From positions 83,293-147,292 of the forward strand of contig NZ_AQWL01000009.1 of the NCBI RefSeq assembly GCF_000376425.1: 64,000 bases of DNA, given 5' to 3'. Each line of letters opens with the position of its first letter. The stretch's first letter is position 1. Below the pieces are notes generated by a model. It was not told where the DNA came from, did no database searches, and saw nothing but the letters and a program-made list of their open reading frames with translations. Source of the DNA: Thiobacillus denitrificans DSM 12475 (lineage in GTDB: Bacteria > Pseudomonadota > Gammaproteobacteria > Burkholderiales > Thiobacillaceae). The translations under genes and the position numbers were made by a program. Positions 59,700-64,000 of this stretch are shown here, in pieces.

Positions 59700-60772
59700 G
59701 TACGCGCGTCGTTGTCGGTCTCTCCGGCGGCGTCGATTCCGCCGTTGCCGCCCATCTGCTCAAGCAGCAGGGCTACGACGTGCTCGGCGTCTTCATGAAG
59801 AACTGGAACGACGACGATGGCACCGAACAGTGCACCGCCAGACAAGATTTTTTGGACGTACTCGCGGTCGCCGACGTGCTCGACATCGAGGTCGACCTAG
59901 TCAACTTCGCCGCCGAATACAAGGAACGCGTGTTCAGCTACTTCCTCGCCGAATACCAGGCCGGCCGCACCCCCAACCCCGACGTGCTGTGCAACGCCGA
60001 GATCAAGTTCAAGGCCTTCCTCGACGACGCCATCGCGCGCGGTGCCGAATACATCGCCACCGGCCACTACGCCGGCAAGGGCGCAGACGCTGCCGGTCGC
60101 GCCACGCTGCTGCGCGCGGCCGACAGCAACAAGGACCAGAGCTATTTCCTCTACCGCCTGAGCCAGGCGCAGCTTGCTCCCACCCTGTTTCCGCTGGCGC
60201 AGCTGCCCAAGCCCGAGGTACGCAAGATCGCCGCGCAGATCGGCCTGCCCAACGCCGCCAAGAAGGACAGCACCGGCATCTGCTTCATCGGCGAGCGCAA
60301 CTTCCGCGCATTTCTCGAACGCTATCTGCCGCGCAATCCCGGCGAGATGCAAACGCCCGATGGCCGCGTCGTCGGCCGCCATCAGGGCCTGATGTACTAC
60401 ACCCTGGGCCAGCGCCATGGCCTCGGCATCGGCGGACAGAAGGACAGCAGCACCGAACCGTGGTTCGTCGCCGCCAAGGACATGGCGACCAACACGCTGG
60501 TCGTGGTGCAGGGCCACGACCAGCCGTTGCTCAAGCGCTCGGCGCTCGCTGCCGGCCAGCTCAACTGGATCAGCGGCGTCGCCCCCGACCCCGGCAAGCC
60601 CTACACCGCGAAGACCCGCTACCGCCAGGCCGACGCCGCCTGCCGCATCACCCGGCTCGAGGCCGACACGCTGGAACTCGTCTTCGACGTCCCGCAATGG
60701 GCGGTCACGCCTGGCCAGTCGGTGGTGCTGTACGACGGCGAGGTGTGCCTGGGCGGCGGCATCATCGTCTGA
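59696..60772 (+). CDS. mnmA: tRNA 2-thiouridylase MnmA
   Basis: 358 residues. Adds sulfur to U34 of tRNA-Glu, Lys and Gln. PP-loop [13 protein letters not shown] at the N-terminus, catalytic cysteines in [12 protein letters not shown] and [13 protein letters not shown], and a C-terminal beta-barrel domain. The ATG overlaps the nudJ stop. It takes sulfur from the IscS/TusE relay. Confidence 0.97.
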   Translation: MSTRVVVGLSGGVDSAVAAHLLKQQGYDVLGVFMKNWNDDDGTEQCTARQDFLDVLAVADVLDIEVDLVNFAAEYKERVFSYFLAEYQAGRTPNPDVLCNAEIKFKAFLDDAIARGAEYIATGHYAGKGADAAGRATLLRAADSNKDQSYFLYRLSQAQLAPTLFPLAQLPKPEVRKIAAQIGLPNAAKKDSTGICFIGERNFRAFLERYLPRNPGEMQTPDGRVVGRHQGLMYYTLGQRHGLGIGGQKDSSTEPWFVAAKDMATNTLVVVQGHDQPLLKRSALAAGQLNWISGVAPDPGKPYTAKTRYRQADAACRITRLEADTLELVFDVPQWAVTPGQSVVLYDGEVCLGGGIIV

Positions 60773-60791
60773 GACAACCACTGCCGGCAAC

Positions 60792-60834
60792 AAAAAACCG
60801 GCCGGCCATTCCGACGGATCGGAATGGCCGGCCG
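60792..60834 (-). terminator. Strong terminator between mnmA and the carbonic anhydrase
   Basis: A perfect 16-bp stem (arms 60799-60814 and 60819-60834) with loop CGGA, followed on the minus strand by six Ts (complement of 60792-60797). Terminates the carbonic anhydrase gene and probably blocks mnmA read-through. Confidence 0.93.
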
Positions 60835-60880
60835 ACTGCGAAGGCCTGCACGTATCGCTACGCAGGGCAAGGCCGGCCGA

Positions 60881-61720
60881 TCACTGAATCGTGGACAACA
60901 GCTTGGGGTTGGTCACCAGCTTGCGCACGCCGTGCGCATGGTCCTCGCCGAACGCATTCTGCTCGCACCACCGGCCGACACTGTTGATATCCACCTTGCT
61001 GCAGTTCGGGCGCACGCTCCAGGTCACCTGCAGCGGCGAGCATGCCTGCTCGGTGTACTTGGGCCCGGTAGTGGATCCCAGGAACTGGACCGGCGTACCG
61101 GTATTCGAGGGAATCGCCTTCGCCTGATGGTAGCCATCGACCAGGCCGCCGCCGTAATCGAGAGTCGTGAAGTCCAGCGCCTTGGGATCGTTCACCACCG
61201 TGAACACCTGAGTTTCGACCCGGAGCGCAGGATTGGCGCAAGACGCAGACAGGCAAGCCCCCAGCCCCTGGCCGGGTTTGACGTCGCACGAGGAATATAC
61301 CCAGTGCACCTCGATGGTGTCGCCCGGCTTGAGCGCACCGTGCTCACCCTTGCAGATCGGCTTTGCTGCAGGCGCCAGTTCGGCCGCGTTCAACTGCTTG
61401 CTCGCGTTGCACAGATAGCCGCTTTCATGACCGTGCCCATCGCCTTCCCCGGCGTAAACGGAGAACGCCGAAGCCTTGTGTTCGGCATTCTTGTGGAAAT
61501 GAATGTTGCACAGGTTCATCTGCCTGTAGTCGGGCGCCATCGTGAAGACGCGCCGGTTCTCGCCCACGCGGCTGTCGATGTCACGCGGTGTCTGTGGACC
61601 GAAGCCCTCGCACGCTTCGCCTTGCACCTCGGCCGCCCATGCGCCCGGAACGGCGAGCCCCAAGGCCAAACCGACACACGCAGCCAGCACGCCGGTATTC
61701 GAACCGTTGATCAGATTCAT
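60881..61720 (-). CDS. Delta-class carbonic anhydrase-like, secreted
   Basis: 279 residues. A signal peptide (cleaved near AWAA at residue 30) is followed by a domain with the probable zinc motif NLCNIHFHKNAEHK, as in the delta class (known from diatoms and some bacteria), and several disulfide cysteines (for example GYLCNASK, YSSCDVK, PNCSKVD). Secreted carbonic anhydrase would supply CO2 or bicarbonate to an autotroph. The class assignment rests on the HFH-x-NAEH pattern and overall likeness; it is the least certain of the metabolic calls. Confidence 0.75.
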   Translation of the reverse strand: MNLINGSNTGVLAACVGLALGLAVPGAWAAEVQGEACEGFGPQTPRDIDSRVGENRRVFTMAPDYRQMNLCNIHFHKNAEHKASAFSVYAGEGDGHGHESGYLCNASKQLNAAELAPAAKPICKGEHGALKPGDTIEVHWVYSSCDVKPGQGLGACLSASCANPALRVETQVFTVVNDPKALDFTTLDYGGGLVDGYHQAKAIPSNTGTPVQFLGSTTGPKYTEQACSPLQVTWSVRPNCSKVDINSVGRWCEQNAFGEDHAHGVRKLVTNPKLLSTIQ

Positions 61721-61942
61721 GATTCATTTCCCTCTGTTGTCAAATGCCGATGAACAACAGTAGATTACCCGCGAGCCTCCAGCCGTTTTGCATGCCGTAC
61801 ATAATTTTCACCATATGGAAAAACAAGAGCCACCACGTGCAAAGCACCCATGATCCATCCCGTCCCGGCGCCCGCAATTGCCTTGCCCGCTGCTAAATGG
61901 CTATGATTCCGGACCTGTCATCCCGGCAGCAGAATTCGCCCC

Positions 61943-63640
61943 ATGAGCCACACACCGACACCCGCCCCCGCCGCCAACTTCATCCGCAACCTCATCGACG
62001 AGCACAATGCCGCCGGAAAATGGGGCGGCCGCGTCGAGACGCGCTTTCCGCCTGAGCCCAACGGCTATCTGCACCTCGGCCACGCCAAGTCGATCTGCCT
62101 CAACTTCGGCCTCGCCCGCGACTACGGCGGCGTCTGCCACCTGCGCTTCGACGACACCAACCCCGAGAAAGAGGAACAGGAATACGTCGACTCCATCGTC
62201 GAGTCGGTGAAATGGCTGGGCTTCGACTGGGGCACGCATCTCTACTACGCGTCAAACTACTTCGACACCATGTACGCCTGCGCCGAACACCTGATCCAGG
62301 CCGGCCACGCCTACGTGGATTCACTTTCCGCCGACGAGATGCGCACCTACCGCGGCACGCTCACTGAAAAAGGCAAGGACAGCCCCTATCGGAATCGTTC
62401 GGTCGAGGAGAACCTCGACCTCTTCCGCAAGATGCGCGCCGGCGAATTCCCCGACGGTGCGCACGTTCTGCGCGCGAAGATCGACATGACCTCGCCCAAC
62501 ATCAACCTGCGCGACCCGGCGATCTACCGCATCAAGCGCGCCACCCACCACAATACCGGCGACACCTGGTGCATCTACCCGATGTATACCTACGCCCACC
62601 CGATCGAGGATGCGATCGAGCACATCACCCACTCGATTTGTACGCTGGAATTCGAGGACCAGCGCCCCTTCTACGACTGGCTGCTCGACAAGCTCGCCAT
62701 TGACGGCTTCTTCACCCGCCCGCTGCCGCAGCAGATCGAATTCGCGCGCCTGAATCTCACCTACGTCGTGCTCTCCAAGCGCAAGCTGATCCAGCTGGTC
62801 GATGAAAAGCACGTCTCCGGTTGGGACGACCCGCGCCTGCCCACGCTGGTCGGCGCGCGCCGCCGCGGCTACACGCCGGAAGGCTTCCGCCGCTTCACCG
62901 ACCAGATCGGCGTGTCGAAATCCGACGGCTGGATCGACTATAGCGTGTTCGAGGCCTGCCAGCGCGACGTGTTGAATGATTCCGCGCTGCGCCGCATCGC
63001 CGTGCTCGACCCGGTCAAGCTCATCATCGACAACTACCCCGAAGGCCAGTCTGAGGACTGCTTCGCCCCCAACCACCCGCAGCAGCCAGAGCTGGGCAAG
63101 CGCGCCATTCCCTTCTCGCGCGAATTGTGGATCGAGCGCGAGGACTTCGAGGAGACCCCGCCCAAGGGCTATTTCCGCTTATTCCCCGGCAACTCGGTGC
63201 GCCTGCGCTACGGCTACGTCGTCAAATGCACTGGCTTTGACCGTGGCGCCGACGGCCGCATCACCGCCGTGCACTGCGAATACCTCCCCGACACCAAGTC
63301 CGGCACCCCCGGCGCCGACTCGGTCAAGGTCAAGGGCAACATCCACTGGGTGAGCGCCGCGCACGCGCACGAAGCCGAAGTACGCCTCTACGACCGGTTG
63401 TTCAAAACCGCGCAACCCGGTACCGAGACCGGCAACTTCCTCGACGACCTCAACACCGATTCGGTGAAGGTCATCCACGCGCAGCTGGAGCCGGCGCTCA
63501 AGGACGCCACGCCCGAGGCTTCGTTCCAGTTCGAGCGGCACGGCTATTTCGTTGCGGATCGCGTCGACACAAAGCCGGGCGCGCCGGTGTTCAACCGGAC
63601 GGTGACGTTGAAGGATTCGTGGGGGAAGGCTGGCAGTTAG
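61943..63640 (+). CDS. glnS: Glutaminyl-tRNA synthetase
   Basis: 565 residues, the normal GlnRS size. HIGH-type motif PNGYLHLGHAKSIC, KMSKS-type motif VVLSKRKLIQLV, and specific segments (RFDDTNPEKEEQEYVDSI, GWDDPRLPTLVGARRRGY). Its presence means the organism charges tRNA-Gln directly. The ATG at 61943 begins MSHTPTPAPAANFIRNLIDEHNA. Last housekeeping gene before the mobile element boundary. Confidence 0.98.
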   Translation: MSHTPTPAPAANFIRNLIDEHNAAGKWGGRVETRFPPEPNGYLHLGHAKSICLNFGLARDYGGVCHLRFDDTNPEKEEQEYVDSIVESVKWLGFDWGTHLYYASNYFDTMYACAEHLIQAGHAYVDSLSADEMRTYRGTLTEKGKDSPYRNRSVEENLDLFRKMRAGEFPDGAHVLRAKIDMTSPNINLRDPAIYRIKRATHHNTGDTWCIYPMYTYAHPIEDAIEHITHSICTLEFEDQRPFYDWLLDKLAIDGFFTRPLPQQIEFARLNLTYVVLSKRKLIQLVDEKHVSGWDDPRLPTLVGARRRGYTPEGFRRFTDQIGVSKSDGWIDYSVFEACQRDVLNDSALRRIAVLDPVKLIIDNYPEGQSEDCFAPNHPQQPELGKRAIPFSRELWIEREDFEETPPKGYFRLFPGNSVRLRYGYVVKCTGFDRGADGRITAVHCEYLPDTKSGTPGADSVKVKGNIHWVSAAHAHEAEVRLYDRLFKTAQPGTETGNFLDDLNTDSVKVIHAQLEPALKDATPEASFQFERHGYFVADRVDTKPGAPVFNRTVTLKDSWGKAGS

Positions 63641-63685
63641 CCAGTCAGTAGCGGTCTGACCGCTTACGTCGAACGGCAACTTCTC

Positions 63686-63713
63686 GGCCTTATGTAAAAC
63701 TTTACATAAGGCC
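63686..63713. repeat. Perfect 28-bp palindrome beside a tyrosine recombinase
   Basis: Arms GGCCTTATGTAAA (63686-63698) and TTTACATAAGGCC (63701-63713), mirror-perfect around AC. It can also be read as 11-bp arms GGCCTTATGTA/TACATAAGGCC around AAACTT, the 11-6-11 geometry of recombinase core sites. Related motifs TTATGCAAAG (63716-63725), TTATGGAAAG (63733-63742) and, inverted, CTTCACATAA (63800-63809) follow. Probable attachment or end site of the element. Confidence 0.7.
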
Positions 63714-63809
63714 GATTATGCAAAGTCGTTGATTATGGAAAGTAGCGAGTCGGAACGCACGCCAATAGCTGATTGGCAGCGGCAGGCGCGAATTCCGTCC
63801 TTCACATAA

Positions 63810-64000
63810 TCACAGGGTCTTTAGGAAGTCGATCAGCGAGTCGGGTGCACGATAGCGCTGCACCTTGACCTCTGGCGCTTGAAGGCGTGCCAAGGCACGG
63901 TCCTTCATGGTCAGGTCGGCCTCGACGTAGTGGTGGGTTGTTAGCGGGCTTTCATGCCCGAGCCAGAGCGCGATTACGCTGATATCGACGCCGGCCTGCA
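63810..64000 (-). CDS. Tyrosine recombinase/integrase (C-terminus only)
   Basis: The last 63 residues of a minus-strand gene cut by the window edge. QAGVDISVIALWLGHESPL followed by TTHHYVEADLTMKDRALARLQ has the conserved LGH and the catalytic Tyr (HHYVE) of the phage-integrase family. The tail RAPDSLIDFLKTL is typical of integrases in plasmid and transposon elements, possibly a recombinase-in-trio type; the rest of the gene lies outside. It points to a mobile element continuing to the right. Confidence 0.85.
   Translation of the reverse strand, partial: QAGVDISVIALWLGHESPLTTHHYVEADLTMKDRALARLQAPEVKVQRYRAPDSLIDFLKTL

Overview
The window is a high-GC chromosomal segment from a betaproteobacterial sulfur-oxidising chemolithotroph, most like Thiobacillus (Thiobacillaceae). 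This is judged from gene content, not from a database search. The pointers are: two different dissimilatory APS reductases plus a dissimilatory ATP sulfurylase; a CbbQ/CbbO RuBisCO-activase-type pair; an extracytoplasmic carbonic anhydrase; a cytochrome bd operon that carries a sulfide:quinone-reductase-like flavoprotein; and an EF-P with Arg32 next to its rhamnosyltransferase EarP, a typical betaproteobacterial arrangement.

Layout. 1-3.85 kb (minus strand): an aprMBA operon (lineage-I type APS reductase with the AprM membrane partner), followed by a small unknown protein and the start of an FKBP-type isomerase. 4.2-11.4 kb: recQ, a Phd/VapC toxin-antitoxin pair, lysS, a small membrane protein and acnA. 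11.5-18.9 kb: a respiratory block. A sigma-54 activator with a cysteine-rich PAS sensor is divergent from cydP-cydA-cydB-cydX, an SQR-like flavoprotein and ybgE. A textbook -24/-12 promoter and two upstream palindromes lie between them, and haem lipoproteins lie on either side. 19.1-20.1 kb: a catalase remnant lacking its catalytic N-terminus. 20.2-29.6 kb: a MASE1-GGDEF-EAL protein, a small coiled-coil protein and a FIST sensor, then peptidase, chaperedoxin-like, DUF3025, SpoIIAA-like, DMT permease and Rieske oxygenase genes. 29.8-33.7 kb: xseB-ispA-dxs (isoprenoid precursors) and folE2. 33.8-35.1 kb: a periplasmic retropepsin-like protease and a glutamine amidotransferase whose start codons overlap head to head.

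35.2-39.8 kb: an unknown 137-residue protein, then sat-aprB-aprA (lineage II, like sulfate reducers), closed by a strong terminator. 39.9-44.5 kb: a YkgJ-type cysteine-cluster protein, a DUF4124 protein, cbbQ, cbbO and a small unknown gene. 44.5-63.6 kb: mainly housekeeping (obgE, rpmA, rplU, ispB, tRNA-Pro(CGG), a CDGSH protein, metG, acyP, dnaE, efp, earP, psiF, cspA, icd, rluE-nudJ-mnmA, a delta-class carbonic anhydrase and glnS). The last 350 bases hold a perfect 28-bp palindrome, related short repeats and the C-terminus of a tyrosine recombinase: the edge of a mobile element.

How it works together: sulfite from sulfur oxidation can go to APS by AprBA (two versions with apparently different electron routes) and then to sulfate by Sat, yielding ATP. 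Sulfide may feed quinol through the SQR-like enzyme into the bd oxidase encoded in the same operon. CbbQO and the secreted carbonic anhydrase fit CO2 fixation. The most distinctive unit is the sigma-54-controlled cyd-SQR operon with its thiol-rich PAS regulator, with the coexistence of both APS reductase lineages about 35 kb apart a close second.
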